Part shown: positions 29,725 through 39,236 of the stretch, in pieces
How positions within the stretch are numbered: the first letter of the stretch is position 1
Layout: each line of letters starts with the position of its first letter
Made by a program: the position numbers and the translations under genes
Notes under the pieces: generated by a model
Told to the model about the DNA's origin: nothing
Databases searched by the model: none
What the model saw: only the letters and a program-made list of their open reading frames with translations
Assembly: GCA_019747075.1 (NCBI GenBank)
Contig: JAIERF010000096.1
Coordinates: forward strand, 1-43,972
Direction: 5' to 3'
Length of the DNA stretch: 43,972 bases
Source of the DNA: Pseudomonadaceae bacterium
GTDB taxonomy: Bacteria > Pseudomonadota > Gammaproteobacteria > Pseudomonadales > Pseudomonadaceae

Positions 29725-29910
29725 ATGGACATAGGAACCCTACGCGGCTTGGGCACATTACTGGTACTCGTCGCATTTATCTGCGTCGTGTTCTGGGCCT
29801 ACAGCGGCAAACGCAAAGCGGCCTTCGATGAAGCTGCATTGTTGCCATTCGCCGACCAGTCCCTTGTCAAGGCGCCTGCCCAGAAGGCATCTAGGAGTAA
29901 TAACGTATGA
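29725..29910 (+). CDS. ccoQ: Cbb3-type oxidase small subunit CcoQ, first copy
   Basis: A 61-residue single-helix membrane protein starting [20 protein letters not shown], followed by a charged tail with the [12 protein letters not shown] segment typical of pseudomonad CcoQ. It is thought to stabilise the oxidase. It lies 5 bases after ccoO and its stop overlaps the ccoP start (ATGA). Confidence 0.93.
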   Translation: MDIGTLRGLGTLLVLVAFICVVFWAYSGKRKAAFDEAALLPFADQSLVKAPAQKASRSNNV

Positions 29911-30845
29911 GTACATTCTGGAGTTGGTACGTCACCGCACTGACTATCGGCACCCTGCTAGCCCTGCTCTGGCTGGTGTTCGCCACCCGCAAGGGCGAGA
30001 AAAAAGGCACCACCGACCAGACCATGGGCCACGCCTTCGATGGCATCGAGGAGTATGACAATCCACTGCCAAAGTGGTGGTTCATGCTGTTTATCGGCAC
30101 CATCATCTTTGCCGTTGCTTACCTGGCGCTGTACCCAGGCCTGGGCAACTGGAAGGGTGTACTGCCGGGCTACGAAGGTGGCTGGACCCAGGTCAAACAA
30201 TGGCAGAAGGAAGTGGACAAGGCTGATGCGCAGTACGGCCCGATCTACGCCAAGTATGCTGCCATGCCAATTGCCGACGTCGCCAAAGATGAGCAAGCGC
30301 TGAAAATGGGCGGCCGCCTGTTTTCCACCTACTGCTCGATCTGCCACGGCTCTGACGCAAAAGGCGCTGTAGGCTTCCCTAACCTGACGGACACTAACTG
30401 GCGCTGGGGCGGCGAGCCCGACACCATCAAGACCACAATTCTGCACGGCCGTATGGCGATCATGCCGGCTTGGGGCAGCATTATTGGCGATGATGGCGTG
30501 AAGAACGTCTCTGCCTACGTGCGCAGTTCGCTGGCAGGCTTGCCGCTGCCGGAAGGCAGCAATGCCGACCTACAAGCCGGGCAAACCATCTTCAACAGCA
30601 ACTGCATGGCGTGCCACGGCCCACAAGGCAAAGGCATGCCGATGATGGGCGCACCGGACCTGACCCACCCAGCTGGTTGGATCTATGGTTCGAGTCTGGC
30701 GCAACTGCAACAGACCATCCGCTATGGCCGTAACGGCCAGATGCCGGCACAGGACGCTTACCTGGGGAACGATAAGGTTCACCTGCTGGCGGCCTATGTC
30801 TTCAGCCTGTCGCAACAAGCCAGCCAAGCGCCGGCAGCAGAGTAA
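29907..30845 (+). CDS. ccoP: Cytochrome c oxidase cbb3-type subunit III, first copy
   Basis: Di-haem cytochrome c that accepts electrons from soluble cytochromes. The 312-residue protein has two N-terminal helices (about 4-26 and 56-77). The two haem sites are CSICH (residues 143-147) and CMACH (233-237). [20 protein letters not shown] is the conserved inter-helix motif. It ends with an Ala/Pro tail. It is clearly diverged from the second ccoP in both haem domains. Confidence 0.97.
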   Translation: MSTFWSWYVTALTIGTLLALLWLVFATRKGEKKGTTDQTMGHAFDGIEEYDNPLPKWWFMLFIGTIIFAVAYLALYPGLGNWKGVLPGYEGGWTQVKQWQKEVDKADAQYGPIYAKYAAMPIADVAKDEQALKMGGRLFSTYCSICHGSDAKGAVGFPNLTDTNWRWGGEPDTIKTTILHGRMAIMPAWGSIIGDDGVKNVSAYVRSSLAGLPLPEGSNADLQAGQTIFNSNCMACHGPQGKGMPMMGAPDLTHPAGWIYGSSLAQLQQTIRYGRNGQMPAQDAYLGNDKVHLLAAYVFSLSQQASQAPAAE

Positions 30846-31247
30846 CTGCCCGCGATCACTGCGCCTCGATCAGCAGCACAGGTCAAGGCGCAGTTGCAGT
30901 AAAGGGTAAAAAGGGCACAAGGATGTGTCTTTCCTAGATTTCTCCCCGCTACAGCCGCGACAGAGTGTCGCACCATCTCCGCTCGCCTCGAACAAAGCCT
31001 CCGCCTTGGTCTACGCTGCCCACAGTCGCCATTCATCAGGACTGCGCGCCAATCCCCTGTCATTAATGGGGCTACTGGGAGCAACAAAAGCTTCGCCGCA
31101 AAACCTCTATTGAGGTTCAAGCCCCTCGCGGCGGGCCTGCAAACCCCGGTCCCGCGGGCCTTGCTGATTGCATTGGCTACCTGCTTTGCCCATACTTGCC
31201 GCCGATTTTTGTCCCCAGAAAACTCCATTAACCGTGGAAGCAAAAGC
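30846..31247 (+). other. Intergenic region between the two cco operons
   Basis: About 400 bases with no gene I can support. There is one weak inverted repeat (TGCGCCT/AGGCGCA, 30860-30892, 19-base loop, no T run) after ccoP, so read-through from the first operon is possible. I found no FNR/Anr palindrome here. A candidate promoter lies at 31168-31196. Short open frames at 30925-31113 (plus) and 30794-31249 (minus) lack good coding signals. Confidence 0.6.
31168..31196 (+). promoter_or_regulatory. Possible sigma-70 promoter for the second cco operon
   Basis: TTGCAT (31168-31173) and CATACT (31191-31196) are 17 bases apart, each about 4 of 6 to consensus. It is about 50 bases upstream of the ccoN ATG. 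This is weak evidence, but it fits a constitutive, Anr-independent operon. Confidence 0.3.
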
Positions 31248-32675
31248 ATGACCTCAGCAACCAGTCCGACTGCTTATAACTATAAGGTGGTCCGCCAATT
31301 CGCCATTATGACGGTGATTTGGGGGATCGTAGGCATGGGTGTGGGTGTTCTGATCGCCTCACAACTTGTGTGGCCAGAACTCAACCTCGGCCTTCCGTGG
31401 ACCAGCTTCGGCCGTCTACGTCCTCTGCATACCAACGCGGTGATTTTCGCCTTCGGTGGTTGCGCCTTGTTCGCTACTTCTTATTACGTGGTGCAACGCA
31501 CCTCGCAAGCCCGCCTGATCTCCGATGGTCTGGCTGCCTTCACCTTCTGGGGTTGGCAAGCCGTGATTGTTCTGGCGGCGATCACCCTGCCACTCGGCTA
31601 CACCTCCTCCAAGGAGTACGCCGAACTGGAATGGCCGATCGACATCCTGATCACGCTGGTCTGGGTAAGCTACGCGATCGTGTTCTTCGGCACTGTGGTT
31701 AAACGCAAGGTCAAGCACGTCTATGTAGGCAACTGGTTCTTCGGTGGCTTTATCCTCACCGTGGCCCTGCTGCACCTGGTCAACAACATGGAACTGCCGG
31801 TTGGCATGTTCAAGTCCTACTCGATCTACGCCGGTGCTACCGACGCCATGATCCAGTGGTGGTATGGCCACAACGCTGTAGGCTTCTTCCTGACAGCGGG
31901 CTTCCTGGGGATGATGTACTACTTCGTACCCAAGCAGGCTGGCCGTCCGATCTACTCGTACCGCCTGTCGATCGTGCACTTCTGGGCACTGATCACCGTG
32001 TACATCTGGGCCGGCCCCCACCACCTGCACTACACCGCGCTGCCGGATTGGGCGCAGTCGTTGGGTATGGCGATGTCCCTGATTCTGCTGGCTCCGAGCT
32101 GGGGCGGCATGATCAACGGCATGATGACCCTGTCGGGCGCCTGGCATAAGCTGCGCAGCGACCCAATCCTGCGCTTCCTGGTGGTGTCCCTTGCGTTCTA
32201 CGGCATGTCGACCTTCGAAGGCCCGATGATGGCGATCAAGACCGTCAACGCGCTGTCGCACTACACCGACTGGACCATCGGCCACGTACACGCCGGTGCT
32301 TTGGGCTGGGTTGCCATGGTCTCGATCGGTGCGCTGTATCACCTGATCCCGCAAATCTTCGGGCGTCAGCAGATGCACAGCGTCGGCCTGATCAACGCGC
32401 ACTTCTGGCTCGCCACCATCGGCACCGTGCTGTACATCGCCTCGATGTGGGTCAACGGTATCGCTCAGGGCCTGATGTGGCGTGCAGTCAACGAAGACGG
32501 CACCCTCACCTACTCCTTCGTCGAAGCACTGGAAGCCAGCCACCCAGGTTTCCTGGTTCGCGCAATCGGCGGCAGCTTCTTCCTCTTCGGCATGCTGCTG
32601 ATGGCCTACAACACCTGGCGCACCGTACGTGCGGCCGACCCGGTTGCCATGCAATCCGCGGCTCAGATGGCCTAA
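31248..32675 (+). CDS. ccoN: Cytochrome c oxidase cbb3-type subunit I, second copy
   Basis: The 475-residue catalytic subunit begins [20 protein letters not shown] and has GGAAG upstream of the ATG at 31248, as in the first copy. The same conserved features are present: [20 protein letters not shown], the [15 protein letters not shown] ligand region and [14 protein letters not shown]. An in-frame extension back to 31110 is not credible because it is Arg-rich and lacks a ribosome binding site. By position this is probably the constitutive cbb3-1 operon of P. aeruginosa nomenclature. The middle and later parts are near-identical to the first copy; the first 210 codons differ at many synonymous sites. 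Confidence 0.97.
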   Translation: MTSATSPTAYNYKVVRQFAIMTVIWGIVGMGVGVLIASQLVWPELNLGLPWTSFGRLRPLHTNAVIFAFGGCALFATSYYVVQRTSQARLISDGLAAFTFWGWQAVIVLAAITLPLGYTSSKEYAELEWPIDILITLVWVSYAIVFFGTVVKRKVKHVYVGNWFFGGFILTVALLHLVNNMELPVGMFKSYSIYAGATDAMIQWWYGHNAVGFFLTAGFLGMMYYFVPKQAGRPIYSYRLSIVHFWALITVYIWAGPHHLHYTALPDWAQSLGMAMSLILLAPSWGGMINGMMTLSGAWHKLRSDPILRFLVVSLAFYGMSTFEGPMMAIKTVNALSHYTDWTIGHVHAGALGWVAMVSIGALYHLIPQIFGRQQMHSVGLINAHFWLATIGTVLYIASMWVNGIAQGLMWRAVNEDGTLTYSFVEALEASHPGFLVRAIGGSFFLFGMLLMAYNTWRTVRAADPVAMQSAAQMA

Positions 32676-33066
32676 GGAGAACCTAGATGAATCACGAAGT
32701 CGTAGAAAAGAACATCGGCCTAATGGCTCTGTTCATGGTCCTGGCCGTCAGCATCGGCGGCCTGGTACAGATCGTTCCGCTGTTTTTCCAGGGCGTGACC
32801 AACACCCCCGTGGAAGGCATGAAGCCACGTACCGCCCTGCAACATGAAGGCCGCGACATCTTCATCCGTGAAGGTTGCGTAGGCTGCCACTCGCAGATGA
32901 TTCGTCCATTCCGTGCCGAGACCGAGCGTTATGGTCACTACTCGGTAGCCGGTGAAAGCGTCTGGGATCACCCATTCCTGTGGGGCTCCAAGCGTACCGG
33001 TCCGGACCTGGCTCGCGTTGGCGGTCGTTACTCCGATGACTGGCACCGTGCCCACCTCTACAACCC
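31884..33066 (+). repeat. Gene-conversion-like tract, copy 2 (ccoN-ccoO)
   Basis: Counterpart of 28308-29490, offset 3576. The perfect-identity blocks here are 31884-32014, 32253-32548 and 32828-33066. Confidence 0.85.
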
Positions 33067-33295
33067 ACGCAACGTCGTGCCTGAGTCGATCATGCCGGCA
33101 TACCCGTGGCTGGTAGAGAACAAGCTGGACGGCGAGAACACGGCCACCAAGCTTGCAGCCATGCGCACCTTGGGTGTGCCGTACACCGACGCCGACATTG
33201 CTGGCGCCAAAGATGCGGTCAAAGGCAAGACTGAAATGGACGCCCTGGTGGCGTACCTGCAGTCCCTTGGCACCGCCATCACGAACAAACGGTAA
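32687..33295 (+). CDS. ccoO: Cytochrome c oxidase cbb3-type subunit II, second copy
   Basis: The 202-residue mono-haem subunit has one N-terminal helix and CVGCH at residues 64-68. AAGGAGA lies 7 bases before the ATG. The gap from ccoN equals that in the first operon. Codons about 48-127 are identical in DNA to the first copy, whereas the ends have diverged (for example [10 protein letters not shown] against [10 protein letters not shown]). Confidence 0.97.
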   Translation: MNHEVVEKNIGLMALFMVLAVSIGGLVQIVPLFFQGVTNTPVEGMKPRTALQHEGRDIFIREGCVGCHSQMIRPFRAETERYGHYSVAGESVWDHPFLWGSKRTGPDLARVGGRYSDDWHRAHLYNPRNVVPESIMPAYPWLVENKLDGENTATKLAAMRTLGVPYTDADIAGAKDAVKGKTEMDALVAYLQSLGTAITNKR

Positions 33296-33300
33296 CGCTG

Positions 33301-33486
33301 ATGGATATCGGGACTCTCCGTGGCCTTGGCACTCTGCTGGTACTGGTTGCATTTATCAGCGTGGTGATCTGGGCCTACAACAGCAAGCGCAAGAGCAGCT
33401 TCGATGAAGCTGCCAACCTGCCCTTTGCCGACGATATCGCTGCAAAAAAGCGTGAAGAACAAGCTTCCGGGAGCAAGAACGAATGA
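33301..33486 (+). CDS. ccoQ: Cbb3-type oxidase small subunit CcoQ, second copy
   Basis: A 61-residue protein starting [20 protein letters not shown], with one membrane helix and a charged tail ending in [10 protein letters not shown]. Its position, length and ATGA overlap with ccoP are the same as in the first operon. Confidence 0.93.
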   Translation: MDIGTLRGLGTLLVLVAFISVVIWAYNSKRKSSFDEAANLPFADDIAAKKREEQASGSKNE

Positions 33487-34412
33487 CCACTTTTTGGAGT
33501 TGGTACGTCACACTACTGACCAGCGGCACCATCTTGGGGCTGATCTGGCTGGTGCTTTCCACCCGTAAAGGGCAGCGCCCAGACACAACCGAAGAAACCG
33601 TTGGCCATGCCTTCGACGGCATTGAAGAATTCGACAACCCGCTGCCCAAGTGGTGGTTCATGTTGTTCATTCTGACCATCGTGTTCGCCATCGGTTACCT
33701 CGTGCTCTACCCGGGCATGGGCAACTGGAAAGGTCTGCTGCCAGGCTACGAAGGCGGCTGGACCGGTGTTGCGCAGTGGGAAAAGGAAATGGCCAAGGCC
33801 GACGCTCAGTACGGCCCGATCTACGCCAAATACGCTGCGATGCCGATTACCGAAGTCGCCGCCGATGAAAAAGCGCTGAAAATGGGCGGTCGCCTGTTTG
33901 CCTCCAACTGCTCCGTTTGCCACGGTTCCGATGCCAAGGGCGCCTATGGCTTCCCGAATCTGACCGACAACGAATGGCGTTGGGGCGGCGAGCCGGAAAC
34001 CATCAAGACCACCCTGCTCGCTGGCCGTCACGCCGTGATGCCGGCGTGGGCTGAAGTGATCGGTGAAAGCGGCGTGAAGAATGTTTCCGCTTACGTGCTG
34101 ACCGAACTGGCTGGCCGCAAGCTGCCGGAAGAGGCCAAGGCCGACATCGAAGCAGGCAAGAAGATTTTCGCCACCAACTGTGTTGCCTGCCACGGCCCAC
34201 AGGGTAAAGGTGTAGCCGCCATGGGCGCGCCAAACCTGACCAATCCGTCGGCGTTTATCTACGGCACCAGCTTCACCCAGCTGCAACAGACCATCCGTTA
34301 TGGTCGCCAGGGCGTAATGCCGAGCCAGGAAGCATTCCTCGGCAACGACAAAGTGCACCTGCTGGCAGCGTACGTGTACAGCCTCTCGCACGCGGAAAAA
34401 GACGCCCAATAA
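33483..34412 (+). CDS. ccoP: Cytochrome c oxidase cbb3-type subunit III, second copy
   Basis: A 309-residue di-haem subunit with haem sites CSVCH (143-147) and CVACH (233-237) and two N-terminal helices. It aligns with the first CcoP without gaps until the C-terminal tail, which is shorter here. Many residues differ around both haem domains (for example [20 protein letters not shown] against [20 protein letters not shown]). It is followed by a terminator. Confidence 0.97.
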   Translation: MTTFWSWYVTLLTSGTILGLIWLVLSTRKGQRPDTTEETVGHAFDGIEEFDNPLPKWWFMLFILTIVFAIGYLVLYPGMGNWKGLLPGYEGGWTGVAQWEKEMAKADAQYGPIYAKYAAMPITEVAADEKALKMGGRLFASNCSVCHGSDAKGAYGFPNLTDNEWRWGGEPETIKTTLLAGRHAVMPAWAEVIGESGVKNVSAYVLTELAGRKLPEEAKADIEAGKKIFATNCVACHGPQGKGVAAMGAPNLTNPSAFIYGTSFTQLQQTIRYGRQGVMPSQEAFLGNDKVHLLAAYVYSLSHAEKDAQ

Positions 34413-34437
34413 GCGTTTGCAGGCGAGAAGTATTGAG

Positions 34438-34462
34438 CGGCGTCAGGGCTTCCCTGGCGCCG
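34438..34462 (+). terminator. Terminator after the second cco operon
   Basis: CGGCGTCAGGG and CCCTGGCGCCG form an 11-bp stem (one G-T pair) with a CTT loop, followed by TTTTGCTTT. It ends the ccoNOQP operon 25 bases after ccoP. Confidence 0.85.
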
Positions 34463-34499
34463 TTTTGCTTTAATCAGTCTGTAAGCGCACAAGACGCGG

Positions 34500-34514
34500 G
34501 CGACCATAGGTCGC
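34500..34514 (+). promoter_or_regulatory. Short palindrome upstream of ccoG
   Basis: GCGACC-ATA-GGTCGC is a perfect inverted repeat 110 bases before the ccoG ATG. It is not FNR-like and has no T run. It may be an operator; this is only a pattern observation. Confidence 0.3.
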
Positions 34515-34623
34515 ACCCATGTCTGTATGCAGGGGGGAGTATCATAACCCTGCACGCAAGTGCTCCTGACCGCGACCCGCATGAATGGGCCGAGGCATCC
34601 CTCCACTGCCGTGGTATGCACCG

Positions 34624-36039
34624 ATGAGCGAACAGATTCCTGTCAAAAATGTCACCCCCGCACCGGCCAAGGACAACAACACCGTTGACCTTTATGCCAG
34701 TCGCGGCACCATCTACACCCGCGCCTTTACTGGCCTGTTTCGCAACGTGCGAATGGCGGGCGGCGCCTGGTTGTTTATTTTGTATTTCGGCACCGTCTGG
34801 CTGAACTGGGGCGACCGCCAGGCCGTCTGGTGGGATCTGCCCGGACGCAAGTTCTACATTTTCGGCGCCACATTCTGGCCACAGGATTTCGTCCTGCTGT
34901 CTTGGCTGCTGATCATCTGTGCCTTCGGCCTGTTTTTTATTACGGTTTTTGCCGGTCGCGTGTGGTGCGGTTACACCTGCCCACAAAGCGTCTGGACGTG
35001 GATTTTCATGTGGTGCGAGAAAGTCACCGAGGGTGACCGCAACCAGCGGATGAAACTCGACAAAGCGCCCATGAGCAAAGAGAAGCTGCTGCGCAAAGTA
35101 GCCAAGCACAGCCTCTGGCTGCTGATCGGCCTGGCCACCGGCCTGACCTTCGTCGGCTACTTCGCCCCTATTCGTGAGCTGCTCGGCCAATTGATGGATG
35201 GCACGGCTGATGGCTGGGCCTACTTCTGGATCGGCCTGTTCACCCTCGGCACCTACGGCAATGCCGGCTGGCTGCGTGAGCAGGTGTGCATCTACATGTG
35301 CCCCTATGCGCGTTTCCAGAGTGTGATGTTCGACAAGGACACCCTGATCGTCTCCTATGACCCGCGTCGCGGCGAACACCGTGGCCCGCGCAAGAAGACC
35401 GCCGACTATAAGGCTCAGGGTCTGGGTGACTGCATCGACTGCACCATGTGCGTCCAGGTCTGCCCTACCGGTATCGACATCCGTGACGGTCTGCAAATCG
35501 AATGCATCGGCTGCGCCGCCTGCATCGACGCCTGCGACAGCATCATGGAGAAGATGGATTACCCCAAAGGCCTGATCAGCTACACCACCGAGCACAACCT
35601 GTCGGGACAAAAGACCCACCTGCTGCGCCCACGCCTGATCGGCTACGCCATCGCCCTGACCGTGATGATGATCTGCTTCGCCTACGCCGTGGCTGTGCGC
35701 CCGCTGGTGCAACTGGACGTCATCAAGGATCGCGTGCTGTACCGTGAAAACGAGCAAGGTCGGATCGAGAACGTCTACACCCTCAAGGTGATGAACAAGG
35801 ACCAAGTCGACCACCGCTACCTGATCGAAATCCGCGGCATCGATGGCCTGGTCTTTGAAGGTAAACACGAGGTAACAGCTGCGGCCGGTGAAATTCTTTC
35901 CCTGCCGGTAGAATTGTCCATCGAACCGGAGAAGCTGCCCTCTAGCGCCAACGAGATCTTCTTCAGCGTTCGGGCCATCGACAACCCCGACATCACCAAA
36001 GAAGCTGACAGCCGCTTTATCGGCCCCAGCGTTCGCTGA
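34624..36039 (+). CDS. ccoG: CcoG/FixG/RdxA-type ferredoxin, cbb3 oxidase accessory protein
   Basis: Membrane-bound iron-sulfur protein; homologues reduce Cu(II) to Cu(I) for cbb3 assembly. The 471-residue product has about five membrane helices. The [10 protein letters not shown] motif begins at C115. Two [4Fe-4S] motifs are [12 protein letters not shown] (C270, C273, C276, C280) and [11 protein letters not shown] (C294, C297, C300, C304). The C-terminal domain is immunoglobulin-like and periplasmic. The chosen start is [18 protein letters not shown]; the ribosome binding site is weak. It is the first gene of the ccoGHIS set. Confidence 0.95.
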   Translation: MSEQIPVKNVTPAPAKDNNTVDLYASRGTIYTRAFTGLFRNVRMAGGAWLFILYFGTVWLNWGDRQAVWWDLPGRKFYIFGATFWPQDFVLLSWLLIICAFGLFFITVFAGRVWCGYTCPQSVWTWIFMWCEKVTEGDRNQRMKLDKAPMSKEKLLRKVAKHSLWLLIGLATGLTFVGYFAPIRELLGQLMDGTADGWAYFWIGLFTLGTYGNAGWLREQVCIYMCPYARFQSVMFDKDTLIVSYDPRRGEHRGPRKKTADYKAQGLGDCIDCTMCVQVCPTGIDIRDGLQIECIGCAACIDACDSIMEKMDYPKGLISYTTEHNLSGQKTHLLRPRLIGYAIALTVMMICFAYAVAVRPLVQLDVIKDRVLYRENEQGRIENVYTLKVMNKDQVDHRYLIEIRGIDGLVFEGKHEVTAAAGEILSLPVELSIEPEKLPSSANEIFFSVRAIDNPDITKEADSRFIGPSVR

Positions 36040-36053
36040 CCCCTAGGATGCCC

Positions 36054-36554
36054 ATGCACACAGATACTCCTATTGAACCCTGGTACAAGCAGTTCTGGCC
36101 GTGGTTCATCATTGGCATCCTGGCCTTTGCCGTGGTCTTGGGCCTGTCGCTGCTGACCATCGCGATCCAGAAAGGCGACAGCCTGGTCGTGGACAACTAC
36201 TACGACGCCGGCAAAGGCATCAACACCGCTTTGGACCGGGAAAAACTGGCCAAACAGCTGCAGATGACCGGCACCCTGACCCTCAATGATGAAACTGGGG
36301 TGGCGCAGCTGGAGCTCAACGGCTTCAGCCGCCCACAGCAGCTGACCCTCAACCTGATCTCGCCAACCCAGCCGGAAAAGGACCGCCGTATCGTCCTGCA
36401 ACCGGCAGAAGGCAAGCTGTACCGCGGCATGATGCTGGACAGCGTGCAGGGTCGGCGCTTTGTTGAAATCATTGGCCAGGAAGGCGGCAAGGACTGGCGC
36501 CTGTTCGAGGAACAAACCCTGGTGACCGGCACCCCGGTGCAATTGGGCCAGTGA
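36054..36554 (+). CDS. ccoH: FixH/CcoH family cbb3 oxidase assembly protein
   Basis: A 166-residue protein with one membrane helix near residues 15-39 ([20 protein letters not shown]) and a periplasmic FixH domain. [20 protein letters not shown] is the characteristic segment after the helix. The ATG at 36054 is favoured over 36048 because AGGA sits 5 bases before it. It lies between ccoG and ccoI, as in other cbb3 maturation clusters. Confidence 0.9.
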   Translation: MHTDTPIEPWYKQFWPWFIIGILAFAVVLGLSLLTIAIQKGDSLVVDNYYDAGKGINTALDREKLAKQLQMTGTLTLNDETGVAQLELNGFSRPQQLTLNLISPTQPEKDRRIVLQPAEGKLYRGMMLDSVQGRRFVEIIGQEGGKDWRLFEEQTLVTGTPVQLGQ

Positions 36555-36565
36555 CCGCGTTCTGA

Positions 36566-39004
36566 ATGGCCAGTCCGACTCCCTGCTACCACTGTGGCCT
36601 ACCGGTTCCTGCCGGTGGGCACTTTCAGGCCCGCGTGCTCGGTGAGACGCGGGCCATGTGTTGTCCGGGCTGCCAGGCAGTGGCCGAAGCCATTGTCTCA
36701 GGCGGGCTGGAAAGCTATTACCAGCACCGCAGCGAAAACTCAGCCAACCCCGAAGCCCTGCCCAAAGCACTCAGCGATGAGTTGGCGCTTTATGACCGCA
36801 GCGATATCCAGCAAGCCTTCGTCCAGCACAGCGGCGCGCTGGCCAGTACCTGTCTACTGATCGAAGGCATCAGTTGCGCCGCTTGTGGCTGGTTGATTGA
36901 GAAACACCTGCGCGAACTCAGCAGCATCAGTGCGGCCAACCTCAACCTGTCCAACCACCGCTTGTACCTGAGCTGGGATGACAGCCAGTTGGCGCTTAGC
37001 CAGATTCTCCAAACCCTGCGCAGCATCGGCTATGCCGCCCACCCTTATCAGGCCGACCAGGCGGTGGAGCAGCTGGCCCAGGAAAATCGTCGCGCCCTGC
37101 GCCAGTTGGGCGTCGCCGGCATGCTGTGGATGCAGGTTATGATGGCCAGCATGGCCACCTGGCCGGAGTTCAACCTCGACCTGTCCAGCGATCTGGACCG
37201 CATCCTGCGGTGGGTCAGCCTATTTCTGACCACTCCGATTGTTTTCTACTGCTGTGGCGACTTCTTCAAAGGCGCCTTGCGCGACCTGCGCACTCGCCAT
37301 CTGACCATGGACGTGTCGGTGTCCCTGGCCATCGGTGGCGCCTATGTGGCCGGCATCTGGTCTACCGTCCACCAACATGGCGAGTTGTATTTCGATGCCG
37401 TCGGCATGTTCGCCCTGTTCCTGCTGGCCGGTCGCTATCTGGAGCGCCGCGCCCGCGAGCGCACGGCCGCCGCCACCGCCCAGTTGGTCAGTCTGTTGCC
37501 GGCCTCCTGCCTGCGCCTGGATGAACAGGGCCAGAGCAGCCGCATCCTGCTCAGCGAACTGCAACTGGGTGAACACATTCTGGTGCCGCCGGGTGCCCTG
37601 TTGCCCGCAGACGGACGCATCCTCAGCGGCCAGTCGAGCATCGACGAGTCGCTGCTGACCGGCGAATACCTGCCACTGCCGCGCCAGGTTGGCGATCAGG
37701 TCACAGCGGGCACCCTCAACGTCGAAGGCCCGTTGACCGTGGTCGTCGAAGCCCTGGGCAACGACACGCGCCTGTCAGCCATCGTCCGCCTGCTGGAACG
37801 CGCCCAGGCGGAAAAACCCCGCCTGGCCCAGCTGGCCGATCAGGTTGCCCAATGGTTCCTGCTGATCGTGCTGGTTACCGCCGCCGGCGTGGGCCTGGTC
37901 TGGTGGCAACTGGACCCCGACCGCGCCTTCTGGATCGTCCTCGCCCTGCTGGTTGCCACCTGCCCCTGCGCCCTGTCGCTGGCCACGCCGACCGCCCTTA
38001 CCGCCGCCACCGGCAGCTTGCACAAACTCGGCCTGCTGCTGACCCGCGGCCATGTGCTCGACGGCCTGAACCAGATCGATACGGTGATCTTCGACAAGAC
38101 CGGCACCCTCACCGAAGGCCGCCTGACCCTGCGCGAAATCCAACCCCTGGGCGCAAATTCGGCTGACCACTGCCTGGGCCTGGCCGCCGCCCTGGAAAAT
38201 CGCTCCGAGCACCCCATTGCCCGCGCCTTTGGCCGTGCGCCCTGGGCTGCCGAACAAGTCGACAGCCACCCCGGTCTGGGTCTTGAAGGCGTGGTCAATG
38301 GCCAGCGCCTGCGCATCGGCCAACCGACCTTCGTCGCAGCCATGAGTAACACACCGGCGCCGGCGATTCCCGGTGACCAGGGGCAGTGGTTATTGCTCGG
38401 CGACGAGCATGCCCCGCTCGCCTGGCTGGTACTCGATGACCGTTTGCGCAGCGATGCCCCAGCCCTGATCGATGCCTGCCGTGAGCGTGGTTGGCAGATC
38501 CTGCTGCTGTCCGGTGACAGCTCGCCGATGGTGGCGCAAGTGGCCGCCGAGCTAGGCATCAGTGACGCCCGCAGCGGTCTGACCCCAGCCGACAAGCTCG
38601 CCGCCTTACAGCAGCTGCACAGCCAAGGGCGCCGGGTATTGATGCTCGGTGACGGGGTTAACGACGTGCCGGTGCTGGCCGCCGCAGACATCAGCGTAGC
38701 CATGGGCTCGGCCACCGACCTGGCGAAAACCAGCGCCGATGCGGTCCTCCTGTCCAATCGCCTGGACAGTCTGGTGCAAGCCTTTGCCCTGGCCCGCCGC
38801 ACGCGCCGCATTATCGTCGAGAATCTGGCCTGGGCCTGCCTGTACAATGGCCTGATTCTGCCGTTTGCCGCACTCGGCTGGGTGACGCCGATCTGGGCCG
38901 CCCTGGGCATGTCGCTCAGCTCCCTACTGGTGGTGCTCAACGCCCTGCGCCTGACCCGCACCCCGGCAGCGCCGCTCGCTCATTCCCCGGCGCAGACAGC
39001 CTAA
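36566..39004 (+). CDS. ccoI: Copper-translocating P-type ATPase CcoI
   Basis: P1B-type ATPase that exports copper to the periplasm for cbb3 assembly. The 812-residue protein has an N-terminal cysteine-rich part (CYHC at 7-10, CCPGC at 32-36) and a heavy-metal domain with CAAC (C104, C107). The transport motif is CPC (C466-C468). The phosphorylation site is DKTGTLTEG (D510) and the hinge is MLGDGVNDVPVLAAAD. It has about eight membrane helices. It starts 11 bases after ccoH without a strong ribosome binding site, suggesting coupled translation. Confidence 0.96.
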   Translation: MASPTPCYHCGLPVPAGGHFQARVLGETRAMCCPGCQAVAEAIVSGGLESYYQHRSENSANPEALPKALSDELALYDRSDIQQAFVQHSGALASTCLLIEGISCAACGWLIEKHLRELSSISAANLNLSNHRLYLSWDDSQLALSQILQTLRSIGYAAHPYQADQAVEQLAQENRRALRQLGVAGMLWMQVMMASMATWPEFNLDLSSDLDRILRWVSLFLTTPIVFYCCGDFFKGALRDLRTRHLTMDVSVSLAIGGAYVAGIWSTVHQHGELYFDAVGMFALFLLAGRYLERRARERTAAATAQLVSLLPASCLRLDEQGQSSRILLSELQLGEHILVPPGALLPADGRILSGQSSIDESLLTGEYLPLPRQVGDQVTAGTLNVEGPLTVVVEALGNDTRLSAIVRLLERAQAEKPRLAQLADQVAQWFLLIVLVTAAGVGLVWWQLDPDRAFWIVLALLVATCPCALSLATPTALTAATGSLHKLGLLLTRGHVLDGLNQIDTVIFDKTGTLTEGRLTLREIQPLGANSADHCLGLAAALENRSEHPIARAFGRAPWAAEQVDSHPGLGLEGVVNGQRLRIGQPTFVAAMSNTPAPAIPGDQGQWLLLGDEHAPLAWLVLDDRLRSDAPALIDACRERGWQILLLSGDSSPMVAQVAAELGISDARSGLTPADKLAALQQLHSQGRRVLMLGDGVNDVPVLAAADISVAMGSATDLAKTSADAVLLSNRLDSLVQAFALARRTRRIIVENLAWACLYNGLILPFAALGWVTPIWAALGMSLSSLLVVLNALRLTRTPAAPLAHSPAQTA

Positions 39005-39026
39005 GCCCGCGCCGCACGAGGTTTCC

Positions 39027-39236
39027 ATGCCCGCTCTCTACGTCATGATCCCCATCGCCATCGTCATCGTCGCCCTGGCCATCTGGCTGTTTTTCTGGGC
39101 CGTGGACAGCGGCCAGTACGACGACATGGACGGCCCCGCCCACAGCATTCTGTTCGACGACGAAGACCCCCAGCACCAGGCGGGTGTTGACGAAGCCGCC
39201 GGCAAGCGCCACGACCAGGATGCCCCGCGTGGCTGA
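39027..39236 (+). CDS. ccoS: Cbb3-type oxidase assembly protein CcoS
   Basis: A 69-residue protein with one N-terminal helix (MPALYVMIPIAIVIVALAIW) followed by the signature FFWAVDSGQYDDMDGPAHSI, which defines CcoS/FixS. It is needed for cofactor insertion into the oxidase in family members. It lies 22 bases after ccoI; its 3' end overlaps the next gene. Confidence 0.95.
   Translation: MPALYVMIPIAIVIVALAIWLFFWAVDSGQYDDMDGPAHSILFDDEDPQHQAGVDEAAGKRHDQDAPRG

Noticed and set aside
30925..31113. Small open frame in the gap between the cco operons
   Set aside because: It starts at GTG with poor spacing to a Shine-Dalgarno, and its Ser/Pro/Ala-rich product resembles translated noncoding DNA. No family is recognised.
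31110..31247. N-terminal extension of the second CcoN
   Set aside because: Arg- and Pro-rich, not seen in the family; the ATG at 31248 has the better ribosome binding site and matches the first copy.
27675..34412. Tandem cco operons as a possible assembly duplication
   Set aside because: The flanking and ccoP sequences are clearly diverged, upstream regions differ, and two tandem cbb3 operons are known in pseudomonads, so this is a real duplication.
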